A DNA stretch of 34,571 nucleotides, from positions 1 through 34,571 of the forward strand of contig JAISQB010000028.1 in the NCBI GenBank assembly GCA_031274495.1, written 5' to 3'. The notes under the pieces were generated by a model, which had not been told where the DNA came from, ran no database searches, and worked only from the letters and a program-made list of their open reading frames with translations. How positions within the stretch are numbered: the stretch's first letter is position 1; each line of letters starts with the position of its first letter. Both the position numbers and the translations under genes were made by a program. The stretch is from Campylobacteraceae bacterium (GTDB lineage Bacteria; Campylobacterota; Campylobacteria; Campylobacterales; Campylobacteraceae). Below are positions 8,119-15,688 of the stretch, in pieces.

Positions 8119-8174
8119 CGAACTCTCGTTTTACTTGTGTAGCTTTCACCACTAAAATATACGCGCCGCTTTTG

Positions 8175-9851
8175 TTATTCAGTTTTTAAAACCGCGCCGT
8201 TGCTGGCATTGGTGACGAGCTGGCGATACTGTTTTAGCCAACTGCTCGTGATATTTTTGACTTTCGGTTTGAAATTGGTGCGTCTGGAGGTTATCTCCTC
8301 TTCGCTTAAAACGGCGTTTATTGTGTATTTATCCACATCTATCTCTATAATATCGCCGTCTTTTAAAAGCCCGATAAGTCCGCCCTCAGCTGCTTCAGGG
8401 CTTACGTGTCCTATGCTAAGACCTCTTGTCGCGCCCGAAAATCTTCCGTCCGTTATAAGTGCCACATCGGCACCCAACCCCATACCGACGATGAGCGAGG
8501 TGGGAGAGAGCATCTCTTGCATTCCCGGACCTCCCCTTGGTCCTTCATAGCGCAAAACGACCGCGTCGCCTTTTGTGACCTTACCGCCCGTGATGCCTTT
8601 TATCGCATCTTGCTGTGAGTCAAAACAGACCGCTTTGCCCCTAAAACTTCTGCTTCCGATGATGCCCGCCGCCTTTATAACGCAGCCTTCAAGAGCTAAA
8701 TTGCCAAATAGTATCGCAAGTCCGCCCACTTTTGAGTAAGCGTTATCGAGCGTATGGATGATAGTGGTGTCTTTTATATCCGCGTTTTTGATGCGCTCGC
8801 CTATACTTTCACCTGTTACCGTGAGGTTGTCAAGATAGAGTGTGCCGTTGTCAAGTTTGGCTATCTCATTCATAATGGCATTCATACCGCCCGCCCTATT
8901 CACATCTTCCATATGCACCGTGCCCAAAGATGGGGCGACTTTGGCGATGTGGGCTATCTTTTTGCTTATCTCGTTGATGTCTTTGATGTTGAAGTTTACA
9001 CACGCTTCTTTGGCGATTGCGAGCATATGCAGTACGGTATTGGAGCTGCCACCCATAGCCATATCCACGGCAAACGCGTTTCGTATCGCCTTTTCATTTA
9101 AGATATTGCGTATATTAAATCTCTCGTCAAGCGCGATTTCACAGACTCTTCGCGCCGCTTTTCTTATCAACTCTTCGCGCTCTTTTGTCAGAGCCAATAT
9201 CGTACCGTTGCCGCTAAGTGCGATACCCATCGCCTCCATAAGCGTATTCATAGAGTTTGCCGTAAACATTCCCGAACACGACCCTCCACCGGGACACGCG
9301 CGGCACTCTATGTCGTGCAACTCCTCTTCACTTATCTCGCCTTTATTATATTTGCCGACAGCTTCAAAGGTGGAGTTCAGATCCAGCGCCTGCCCCTCTT
9401 TATCGTGCCCTTTGCTCATCGGTCCGCCGCTCACAAAGACGGTGGGCACATTGACCCTTAGTGCGCCCATTATCATACCGGGGACTATCTTGTCGCAGTT
9501 TGGGATACAGATAAGCGCGTCCAGACAGTGCGCGTTCATCATAGACTCAACGGAGTTTGCGATAATCTCGCGGCTTGGCAGTGAGTAGAGCATCCCATCG
9601 TGCGCCATAGCGATACCGTCATCTATGCCGATAGTGTTAAACTCAAACGGCACACAGCCCGCGTTTCGTATCTCCTCTTTGATAATCTCCGAATATTTAT
9701 TGAGAAAAAAATGCCCTGGGATTATCTCTACAAATGAGTTCGCCACGCCGATAAACGGCTTTTTAAAATCCTCATCTTTAAGCCCCGCAGCCCTTAGCAA
9801 ACTTCTGTGCGGAGTTCTATCGGTCCCCTTTTTTATCATATCGCTGCGCAT
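8175..9851 (-). CDS. ilvD: Dihydroxy-acid dehydratase
   Basis: IlvD dehydrates 2,3-dihydroxyisovalerate and 2,3-dihydroxymethylvalerate to the 2-keto acids of valine, isoleucine and leucine synthesis. It is 558 residues, the normal length. Fe-S and active-site motifs are present: [12 protein letters not shown] near residue 120, [17 protein letters not shown] near 190, [10 protein letters not shown], and [12 protein letters not shown] near 450 followed by [10 protein letters not shown] and [11 protein letters not shown] at 9851 (MRSDMIKKG) follows AAGGTTGGATTT. It stands alone on the minus strand, with no other ilv or leu genes in the window. Confidence 0.96.
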   Translation of the reverse strand: MRSDMIKKGTDRTPHRSLLRAAGLKDEDFKKPFIGVANSFVEIIPGHFFLNKYSEIIKEEIRNAGCVPFEFNTIGIDDGIAMAHDGMLYSLPSREIIANSVESMMNAHCLDALICIPNCDKIVPGMIMGALRVNVPTVFVSGGPMSKGHDKEGQALDLNSTFEAVGKYNKGEISEEELHDIECRACPGGGSCSGMFTANSMNTLMEAMGIALSGNGTILALTKEREELIRKAARRVCEIALDERFNIRNILNEKAIRNAFAVDMAMGGSSNTVLHMLAIAKEACVNFNIKDINEISKKIAHIAKVAPSLGTVHMEDVNRAGGMNAIMNEIAKLDNGTLYLDNLTVTGESIGERIKNADIKDTTIIHTLDNAYSKVGGLAILFGNLALEGCVIKAAGIIGSRSFRGKAVCFDSQQDAIKGITGGKVTKGDAVVLRYEGPRGGPGMQEMLSPTSLIVGMGLGADVALITDGRFSGATRGLSIGHVSPEAAEGGLIGLLKDGDIIEIDVDKYTINAVLSEEEITSRRTNFKPKVKNITSSWLKQYRQLVTNASNGAVLKTE

Positions 9852-9923
9852 AAATCCAACCTTGTTTAAATAAAATGAGGCGTTATTATAACAAACTATA
9901 ATAAAAAACGGGATAAGTAGAGA

Positions 9924-9947
9924 TAAGCCCGCGGCTTTGCGGGCTTA
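9924..9947. terminator. Stem-loop terminator after the unassigned exported protein
   Basis: TAAGCCCGC (9924-9932) and GCGGGCTTA (9939-9947) form a perfect 9-bp stem with a six-base loop, 10 bases past the stop of the minus-strand gene that ends at 9957 and upstream of ilvD. It separates the two transcription units. Confidence 0.7.
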
Positions 9948-9956
9948 AGGTGGAGA

Positions 9957-10778
9957 TTAAAGTGAGGGTCTATTGCCTTTTGTCTCTTTAATTAGTTTTT
10001 GTCGGTCTGCTTCTATTTTGTCGTAAACATCTTTATGGTTTATCATAGCAATACGAAACGCCATTATTAATCCTGTTTTTGGTTCAATATGAGGATATAC
10101 TCTTATCTCTCTACCGCATTTCTTGAATATAGTGCTTTCCGTAGGCGGCGTATAAAACACAAAATCAATTTTAGTCATATAGCCACACCCACCAAATTGT
10201 TTCTCTGAACTATTTGCTGCTCGAAAAATTTGTTCCCCATTTCTGTCATAAAACCATACAAGAATTGTTGGACCAGATACATACGATGGTCTACCATATT
10301 TTTCAAATATAGAGTCGTAAAAAGCTTGTATGCTTAAATAATCTTTTTCTTGAAAGCTTTGTCCCCTGATAAGATAAAATACTTTACCATAATCATCTTC
10401 TGAGATGGTGAATACATCTCCATCATACATCCCCGGTGAAGTGGTGAATTCACCCCTTACACCATACTCTCCGTTTACAGAAGTACCGATACTCCGAGGA
10501 ATAGACTTATCAAATTCCTTAATTTTATATTTTGAATTAATCGATTTTAGTTTTTTTGCTATATCTATAGAGCTTCCTATTTTAATGCCAGCGATATCAA
10601 AATTTTGTTTTGAGATAGTATCTTTTAGTGGCGCATTTTTAATTTTTATCTTTAAATCATTATGCAACTGAATCTCTTCATAAAAACTCGTAATATCAGT
10701 CTCCTTTTCAGCGGCATATATCGCACCTATCCCTACCCCTATCAAACACACACAAAGCGCAATATGTTTAATATTCAT
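9957..10778 (-). CDS. Exported protein of unknown family
   Basis: A 273-residue protein with a signal peptide (MNIKHIALCVCLIGVGIGAIYA, cleavage after YAA likely). The mature part has a helix-strand start (IAGIKIGSSIDIAKKLKSINSKYKIKEF), then YFLIRG-like strands (KVFYLIRGQSF), a YDSIFEKYGRPSY segment and two well-spaced cysteines (GGCGYMTKIDFVFY and KKCGREIRVY) that could form a disulfide. The pattern G-I-K-I-G-x-x-x-x-x-A, then F-Y-D-x-I-F-x-K-Y-G-x-P, is seen in assorted periplasmic proteins that I cannot name. AAGGAG precedes the ATG. It is more AT-rich than ilvD and isolated, so it may be acquired. Confidence 0.75.
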   Translation of the reverse strand: MNIKHIALCVCLIGVGIGAIYAAEKETDITSFYEEIQLHNDLKIKIKNAPLKDTISKQNFDIAGIKIGSSIDIAKKLKSINSKYKIKEFDKSIPRSIGTSVNGEYGVRGEFTTSPGMYDGDVFTISEDDYGKVFYLIRGQSFQEKDYLSIQAFYDSIFEKYGRPSYVSGPTILVWFYDRNGEQIFRAANSSEKQFGGCGYMTKIDFVFYTPPTESTIFKKCGREIRVYPHIEPKTGLIMAFRIAMINHKDVYDKIEADRQKLIKETKGNRPSL

Positions 10779-10917
10779 AACTACTCCTTGATTAATTGAA
10801 TAAAATATTTGATTTTACCTATCTGTATCTATATGCGTGCTTAAATATTACAAAGATAGACAAAGAATACCAGTCGACATTTTTACAAAAAAACAGTTGC
10901 GCGCGGGGCTTTTTTAC

Positions 10918-10946
10918 TTTACATTTCAATAAACTTTTGCTATACT
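10918..10946 (+). promoter_or_regulatory. Promoter of the tRNA cluster
   Basis: TTTACA (10918-10923) and TATACT (10941-10946) have a 17-base spacer and end 22 bases before the mature 5' end of tRNA-Gly. Confidence 0.55.
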
Positions 10947-10968
10947 TTGCCTCTTAATTTTTTACAAT

Positions 10969-11043
10969 GCGGGAATAGCTCAGTGGTAGAGCACAACCTT
11001 GCCATGGTTGGGGTCGCGAGTTCGAACCTCGTTTCCCGCTCCA
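10969..11043 (+). tRNA. tRNA-Gly (anticodon GCC)
   Basis: A complete cloverleaf: acceptor GCGGGAA/TTCCCGC, D arm AGCTCAGTGGTAGAGC, anticodon loop TTGCCAT, T arm with GTTCGAACC, discriminator T and encoded CCA. First of four tRNAs on this strand. Confidence 0.97.
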
Positions 11044-11062
11044 GTTGTTTGGGATTTTTTTG

Positions 11063-11148
11063 GCCCGAGTGGCGGAATGGTAGACGCAAGGGACTTAAAA
11101 TCCCTCGAACTTTTGTTCGTGCCGGTTCAAGTCCGGCCTCGGGCACCA
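11063..11148 (+). tRNA. tRNA-Leu (anticodon TAA)
   Basis: A class II tRNA with acceptor GCCCGAG/CTCGGGC, anticodon loop CTTAAAA, a variable arm (CTCGAACTTTTGTTCGT), T arm GGTTCAAGTCC, discriminator A and encoded CCA. Confidence 0.97.
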
Positions 11149-11158
11149 CCCAAAGCAC

Positions 11159-11232
11159 GGCGACATAGCCAAGCGGTAAGGCACGGGCCTGCAAAGCCTT
11201 GATCCCCGGTTCGAATCCGGGTGTCGCCTCCA
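11159..11232 (+). tRNA. tRNA-Cys (anticodon GCA)
   Basis: Acceptor GGCGACA/TGTCGCC, anticodon loop CTGCAAA, T arm GGTTCGAATCC, discriminator T and encoded CCA. It starts 10 bases after tRNA-Leu. Confidence 0.97.
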
Positions 11233-11253
11233 AAAAAACAAGAGGAGTGAAAG

Positions 11254-11406
11254 ATGAGGGTTGTTGTTTTGTTGTTTTTGGCTTTTTTGTTTGTTGCTTG
11301 CAGCAACACTTGGAGCGGCGTAAAAACCGACACCAAAGAGGCAATGAACTGGACAAAAGAGAAGATTCACGACGGTGCTACATATGTGAAAGAGAAGACC
11401 GAGTAG
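11254..11406 (+). CDS. Entericidin-like small lipoprotein between tRNA genes
   Basis: A 50-residue protein: a hydrophobic signal segment (MRVVVLLFLAFLFVAC) with lipobox LFVAC, then SNTWSGVKTDTKEAMNWTKEK and a charged amphipathic tail ending in KEKTE. This fits the entericidin/small outer-membrane lipoprotein type (signal, Cys, G-x-K-x-D-x-K helix). AGAGGAG lies seven bases before the ATG. It sits in the 192-base gap between tRNA-Cys and tRNA-Ser and so is probably read from the tRNA promoter. Confidence 0.7.
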   Translation: MRVVVLLFLAFLFVACSNTWSGVKTDTKEAMNWTKEKIHDGATYVKEKTE

Positions 11407-11424
11407 ATTTTCGCAATTTTATTT

Positions 11425-11512
11425 CGGGAGATGGCTGAGCGGTTTAAAGCGGCGGTCTTGAAAACCGTTGAGGTGAGAGCCTCCGGGGGTTCGAATCCCT
11501 CTCTCCCGGCCA
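11425..11512 (+). tRNA. tRNA-Ser (anticodon TGA)
   Basis: A class II tRNA: acceptor CGGGAGA/TCTCCCG, D arm GCTGAGC, anticodon loop CTTGAAA, long variable arm, T arm GGTTCGAATCC, discriminator G and encoded CCA. It closes the plus-strand tRNA cluster. Confidence 0.96.
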
Positions 11513-11537
11513 CTTTTTTATACACAAGCGGTGCGTG

Positions 11538-12101
11538 ATGACAACTTCGGCAAAAAAGGCGTCGGCAGTTATCTTTATACTCTTTTTGATACTTTTTACC
11601 GCTTACAAACCTTACGACCAGCCCATCTACGGCGACACTTTTTTAAAACAGCTTTTTGTACTCTACTCATTTATCTTAAACCAAACTTTTGGAATGATAC
11701 ACGAAGCGGGACACGGAGTCTGCTATATAGCGCGCTGTCCCGACTTTATAACAGCAGCGAATGGGACGCTTTTCCAGCTACTTTTTCCTTTTGTGCCGGG
11801 GGTCATCTCCAAAAGACAAGGCAATGTTTTTGGATTTTACATAGGGCTCTTTTTCGTGGGCTTTTCTATGCAATACACCGCGTGGTATATCTCAACGGCA
11901 CACGAAGGACTATATGTCAGCGCGGCAAACTCATTTCTGGGTAAAGACGGATATCACGACTTCAACTACATCCTATCGACATTCAATCTTGTCGGATTAG
12001 ACCGGCTCATCGGCGGCTTGGTGAAGTTTGGCGGGTATATTATGATGATGTACGCGTGCTTTAGAATGTGGCTTTTGGCGTTTGTGAATAAAGGGTATTA
12101 A
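11538..12101 (+). CDS. Membrane protein with HEAGH zinc-protease motif
   Basis: A 187-residue polytopic membrane protein. A first helix (AVIFILFLILFTAY) and a second (FVLYSFILNQTFGMI) lead straight into HEAGHGVCYIA at residues 55-59. An Asn/Asp-type second motif of M50 site-2 proteases is not obvious; helices follow at about 80-100, 105-125 and 165-185. HExxH in a membrane helix with a following Gly/Ala suggests an M50-like intramembrane metalloprotease fold, but it is shorter than usual and could be a catalytically altered relative. ATG at 11538 is preferred to the adjacent GTG at 11535; no strong ribosome site is seen. It follows the tRNA cluster by 25 bases. Confidence 0.6.
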   Translation: MTTSAKKASAVIFILFLILFTAYKPYDQPIYGDTFLKQLFVLYSFILNQTFGMIHEAGHGVCYIARCPDFITAANGTLFQLLFPFVPGVISKRQGNVFGFYIGLFFVGFSMQYTAWYISTAHEGLYVSAANSFLGKDGYHDFNYILSTFNLVGLDRLIGGLVKFGGYIMMMYACFRMWLLAFVNKGY

Positions 12102-12340
12102 AGTTTAAGTTTTTTATTATACGACCTCGTCTGTTTCATTGAAGGGGAGATTTTGGACAAGTTGAAAATTAGATAGTCAGCCGATTTTTTTCACCGAAAA
12201 GTTCCGGATTGGAAGGTATGGCTTGCAGATGGAGTTATCAAAATATTTTACAATGAATTATCGCATTGCACTGCCCGCAAGAGTTAAAGGGCTTGAAAGT
12301 TTATCTTTAGAAAATTATCAAATAGTTCGCGATAGCCGTT
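12102..12340. other. Intergenic stretch with short coding-like scraps
   Basis: This is a 239-base gap between convergent genes. Plus-strand pieces FFHRKVPDWKVWLADGVIK and MNYRIALPARVKGLE, then [15 protein letters not shown], read like protein but sit in different frames and are broken by stops. They may be a decayed small gene (the first piece recalls DUF2442-type sequences). No RNA gene or clear terminator is seen. Confidence 0.2.
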
Positions 12341-13402
12341 TTACAGCCCTGCGTTTTTCATCTGTTCGGCTTGGAAATGGGCGATGAGGGGTTCTACTAT
12401 CTCGTCGAAAAGTCCGCCTTCCATTATCGCTTCAAGTCTGTAGAGGGTGAGCCCTACCCTGTGGTCGCTTATGCGGTTTTGCGGGAAATTGTAAGTTCGT
12501 ATCCTTTCGCTTCTATCGCCGGAGCCTACTTGCGACTTTCTATCTGCTGTCTCTTTTTTCAGCCGCTCTTCCTCTTGTTTTTCGTAAAGCCTCGCTCTTA
12601 AGACTTTCATAGCGGCGTCTTTGTTTTTGTGTTGCGATTTGCCGTCTTGGTTTACGACGACGATACCTGTGGGAAGATGGGTGATTCTAACGGCGCTGTC
12701 GGTCGTATTTACGGACTGTCCGCCGTGTCCGGAGCTTCTCATAACGTCGATTTTCAAATCATTTGGGTTAATATCTATCTCGACATCGTCCACTTCGGGC
12801 ATAACGGCGACTGTGACGGCTGAAGTGTGAACTCTGCCTTGCGACTCCGTTTCGGGTACACGTTGAACTCTATGTGTGCCGCCCTCGTATTTTAGGCGGC
12901 TGTATGCGCCTTTGCCCTGTATGAGCGCTATCATCTCTTTAAATCCGCCCAAAACGCCTTCGCTTTGGCTTACTATCTCCACTTTCCATCTTTTGCTCTC
13001 GGCATATCTCACATACGCCTTGAAAAGGTCAGCCACAAATAGCGCAGCTTCATCTCCGCCAGTACCTGCCCTTATCTCAAGAAAGATGTTTTTATCGTCG
13101 TTGGGGTCTTTTGGAAGTAGTAAAACTCTTATCTCGTCTTCAAGCTCTTGGAGCCTCTTTTCTAAGATTTTCAGCTCCTCTTTTGCAAGCTCTCCCAGTT
13201 CGGCGTCATCCAAAAGCTCTTTGTTGCTCTCTATATTGTCGTGCGTTTGGATATATTCGTGCGCTTTTGTGTAGATATCTTCGATGCTTGACTGCTCTTT
13301 GGATAGTTCGGTCATCTTTTTCACATCCAAAGAGGAATCCGCCAAAGACGAGGATATCTCATCGTAACGGTTGATGAAAGGGAGTAGTTTATCTTTTAAC
13401 AT
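12341..13402 (-). CDS. prfA: Peptide chain release factor 1
   Basis: RF1 reads UAA and UAG and triggers peptidyl-tRNA hydrolysis. It is 353 residues, full length. The GGQ motif is at about residues 227-229 in [15 protein letters not shown], and the stop-codon recognition PxT motif appears as PET in [23 protein letters not shown]. The usual residue is Ala (PAT), so the middle residue is slightly atypical but the PxT pattern is kept. The upstream neighbour on the same strand is rpsT, separated by a hairpin at 13412-13436. Confidence 0.97.
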   Translation of the reverse strand: MLKDKLLPFINRYDEISSSLADSSLDVKKMTELSKEQSSIEDIYTKAHEYIQTHDNIESNKELLDDAELGELAKEELKILEKRLQELEDEIRVLLLPKDPNDDKNIFLEIRAGTGGDEAALFVADLFKAYVRYAESKRWKVEIVSQSEGVLGGFKEMIALIQGKGAYSRLKYEGGTHRVQRVPETESQGRVHTSAVTVAVMPEVDDVEIDINPNDLKIDVMRSSGHGGQSVNTTDSAVRITHLPTGIVVVNQDGKSQHKNKDAAMKVLRARLYEKQEEERLKKETADRKSQVGSGDRSERIRTYNFPQNRISDHRVGLTLYRLEAIMEGGLFDEIVEPLIAHFQAEQMKNAGL

Positions 13403-13411
13403 TAAAGGGGG

Positions 13412-13436
13412 AAAGCCACCTAATTTAGGCGGCTTT
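13412..13436 (-). terminator. Hairpin between rpsT and prfA
   Basis: AAAGCCACCT (13412-13421) pairs with AGGCGGCTTT (13427-13436) with one G-U. The rpsT stop codon lies at the loop edge. On the minus strand it is followed by CCCCCTTTAA, a weak U-tract, so partial read-through into prfA is likely. Confidence 0.4.
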
Positions 13437-13700
13437 TGTTTCTAAAGAGTTAACGAGTTTAGCTAATCTACCGACTTTTCTCGCGGCTGTGTTTTTTGTC
13501 AAAACACCTTTGCTAACATATGAGTGGATGCTCTTGTTAGCTGCTTTTAGAGCTGTATTTGCGGCTTCTTTATCGTTCGCGCTAACAGCGGTTAGTACTG
13601 TTTTTGTAAGATTTTTAATACGAGTTTTATAAAATCTATTTCTATCTGTTCTAACTTTAGTCTGCCTCGCGCGTTTCTCCGCTGACTTATGGTTTGCCAT
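13425..13700 (-). CDS. rpsT: 30S ribosomal protein S20
   Basis: S20, 91 residues, basic and helical: [21 protein letters not shown] at the start and [18 protein letters not shown] near the end are the standard family signatures. MANHKS at 13700 is the conserved start; the two upstream codons are ignored. AAAAGG precedes it on the minus strand. It is divergent from glmM. Confidence 0.96.
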   Translation of the reverse strand: MANHKSAEKRARQTKVRTDRNRFYKTRIKNLTKTVLTAVSANDKEAANTALKAANKSIHSYVSKGVLTKNTAARKVGRLAKLVNSLETKAA

Positions 13701-13865
13701 TGTCAAGTGCCTTTTGTAAAATTTTAGTCTTGGATTATACAGAATTAGAAATTATACAAAACTTAATTTAAGCGGGAATTAATTTTTTTTGCGCTTTTAT
13801 ACCCTTTTTTGGCAAATCTTACCATTTGTTTGTTAAAATACGCGAAAACTTATCAAGGATAGATG

Positions 13866-15212
13866 ATGAAACTTTTCGGAACGGACGGCGTCAGGGGAAA
13901 AGCGGGCGCGAAATTGGATGCGCACACGGCTATGAGGCTCGCGATGGCTGCCGGAATATTTTTTAGAAAACACTCTCTCACCAATAAAATCTTAGTCGGC
14001 AAAGATACGCGCCGCAGCGGCTATATGATAGAAAACGCGATAGTCTCGGGGCTCACCGCCGTAGGATATGATGTGATACAGATAGGTCCTATGCCCACGC
14101 CGGCGATTGCGTTTTTGACCGAAGATATGAGGTGCGACGCGGGGATAATGATAAGCGCATCCCACAACAGCTACTTTGACAACGGTATCAAATTTTTTGA
14201 CCACACGGGCTACAAGCTTGATGTGAAAGATGAAGAGAATATAGAAAATATCTATTACGACGAAGATCTCATAGCCCAAAATCAAAAGACAGAGCTTGAA
14301 ATCGGCACTTCAAAGAGGATAGACGATGTCATCGGGCGATATATCGTGCATATAAAAAACTCATTCCCAAAAAATCTCACCCTCCACGGCACAAGGGTTG
14401 TATTGGATACCGCCAACGGTGCGGCGTATAAAGTGGCGCCGACTATTTTTAGGGAACTGGGAGCAGATATAGTCGTTATCAATGACGAGCCAAACGGCAG
14501 CAATATCAACCTCTCCTGCGGCGCGCTGCACCCGCAAGCTCTTGGCGAAGAGGTGGTCAAATACAGAGCCGATATCGGCTTCGCGTTTGATGGGGACGCC
14601 GATAGGCTTGTCGTGGTGAACAAAAAAGGCAAAGTTGTGGAGGGCGACAAACTTTTGGGCATTTTGGCGGATTATCTCAAGCAAAATTCGCTTTTGGAGG
14701 GGGATTGTGTAGTGGCGACTACGATGAGCAATCAAGCTCTGGAGGATTATCTAACCGCTAAAGGCATAAAGCTCGAGCGCGCCGATGTGGGCGATAAATA
14801 TGTCTTGGAAAAACTAAAAGAGCTTGGCTCAAACTTCGGGGGTGAGCAGAGCGGACATATCATCTTTGCCGATTTCGCAAAGACGGGCGACGCCCTTGTG
14901 GCGGCTTTGCAGCTTATGGCGTGCCTTTTAAATGAGGCCAAAAAGAGCGCCAACGGTGATAGGCTAAATCCCTTTGAACTCTACCCGCAAAAACTTGTCA
15001 ATCTCCCTATCGCAAAAAAGGTGCCGCTTGAGGATATTAAAGGTTATGACGAGCTTTTAAGCGACTTTAAAGCCAAAAACATAAGAACGCTTATAAGGTA
15101 CTCGGGCACGGAAAATCTTTTGCGCATACTTTTGGAGGCAAAAGATGAAAAGCTTATGAACGAAGCGGCACTAAATGCCGAAGCGTTTTTCAAAAGGGCG
15201 CTAAATGGCTAA
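13866..15212 (+). CDS. glmM: Phosphoglucosamine mutase
   Basis: GlmM converts glucosamine-6-phosphate to glucosamine-1-phosphate for peptidoglycan and lipopolysaccharide precursors. It has 448 residues starting [11 protein letters not shown]. The phospho-serine loop MISASHN is at about residue 99, the Mg-binding DGDADRL at about 245, and the sugar-binding GGEQSGHI and C-terminal [11 protein letters not shown] are present. ATG at 13866 is preferred over the one at 13863 because AAGGA lies 3 bases from the latter and 6 from the former. It overlaps lspA by eight bases, implying coupled translation, a pairing seen in other Campylobacterota. Confidence 0.97.
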   Translation: MKLFGTDGVRGKAGAKLDAHTAMRLAMAAGIFFRKHSLTNKILVGKDTRRSGYMIENAIVSGLTAVGYDVIQIGPMPTPAIAFLTEDMRCDAGIMISASHNSYFDNGIKFFDHTGYKLDVKDEENIENIYYDEDLIAQNQKTELEIGTSKRIDDVIGRYIVHIKNSFPKNLTLHGTRVVLDTANGAAYKVAPTIFRELGADIVVINDEPNGSNINLSCGALHPQALGEEVVKYRADIGFAFDGDADRLVVVNKKGKVVEGDKLLGILADYLKQNSLLEGDCVVATTMSNQALEDYLTAKGIKLERADVGDKYVLEKLKELGSNFGGEQSGHIIFADFAKTGDALVAALQLMACLLNEAKKSANGDRLNPFELYPQKLVNLPIAKKVPLEDIKGYDELLSDFKAKNIRTLIRYSGTENLLRILLEAKDEKLMNEAALNAEAFFKRALNG

Positions 15213-15657
15213 AACTATACTAAAAGCGGCTATTTCCGCCGTTATCATCTTCATCTTAGATAGGCTCATTAAACTGCTCTTTTTGGACGGATCTACTTGG
15301 CACAGCGAAGTTTTATCGCTCTATCTTGTCCTCAATAAAGGTGTGGCGTTCTCTATGTTCGCGTTTTTGGGCGAGTGGCTAAAGTACATCCAGATAGTAA
15401 TCATCACGGCGCTTTTGGTATTTGTCTACCGCGAAAAGCTCTTTTTCACGCAAAACGCCATCGCCGTCGGTATGCTATTCGGCGCCGGATGCGGCAATAT
15501 CTTAGACCGCTTTTTATACGGCGGCGTCGTGGACTACATCGCGTGGCATTATGGATTTAACTTCGCCGTATTCAACTTTGCCGATGTAGCGATAAATTTT
15601 GGGGTATTTTTGATAATTGTGAAAATGGCATGGAAAAAAAGAGGAAATGAAGTATAA
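15205..15657 (+). CDS. lspA: Lipoprotein signal peptidase (signal peptidase II)
   Basis: LspA cleaves the signal peptides of lipidated prolipoproteins in the inner membrane. It has 150 residues and four membrane segments. The catalytic aspartates lie in the conserved blocks [16 protein letters not shown] and [17 protein letters not shown], and the N-terminal [10 protein letters not shown] and LNKGVAFS motifs are also present. It overlaps glmM by eight bases. Likely substrates in this window include the small lipoproteins at 11254 and 31470. Confidence 0.95.
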   Translation: MAKTILKAAISAVIIFILDRLIKLLFLDGSTWHSEVLSLYLVLNKGVAFSMFAFLGEWLKYIQIVIITALLVFVYREKLFFTQNAIAVGMLFGAGCGNILDRFLYGGVVDYIAWHYGFNFAVFNFADVAINFGVFLIIVKMAWKKRGNEV

Positions 15658-15688
15658 TATTTAATGCAGTATACATGAGGAGTAATTT

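Noticed and set aside
8842-9588. 248-codon ORF opposite ilvD
   Set aside because: Antisense to a clear full-length IlvD; no ribosome site and no recognisable motif.
10940-11370. Long open frames on both strands across the tRNA cluster
   Set aside because: They are shadows of tRNA-Gly, -Leu and -Cys; translations contain tRNA-derived sequence typical of misannotated ORFs.
11533-11944. Overlapping 137-codon ORF in another frame of the HEAGH gene
   Set aside because: Lacks membrane or motif character; the HEAGH frame explains the region.
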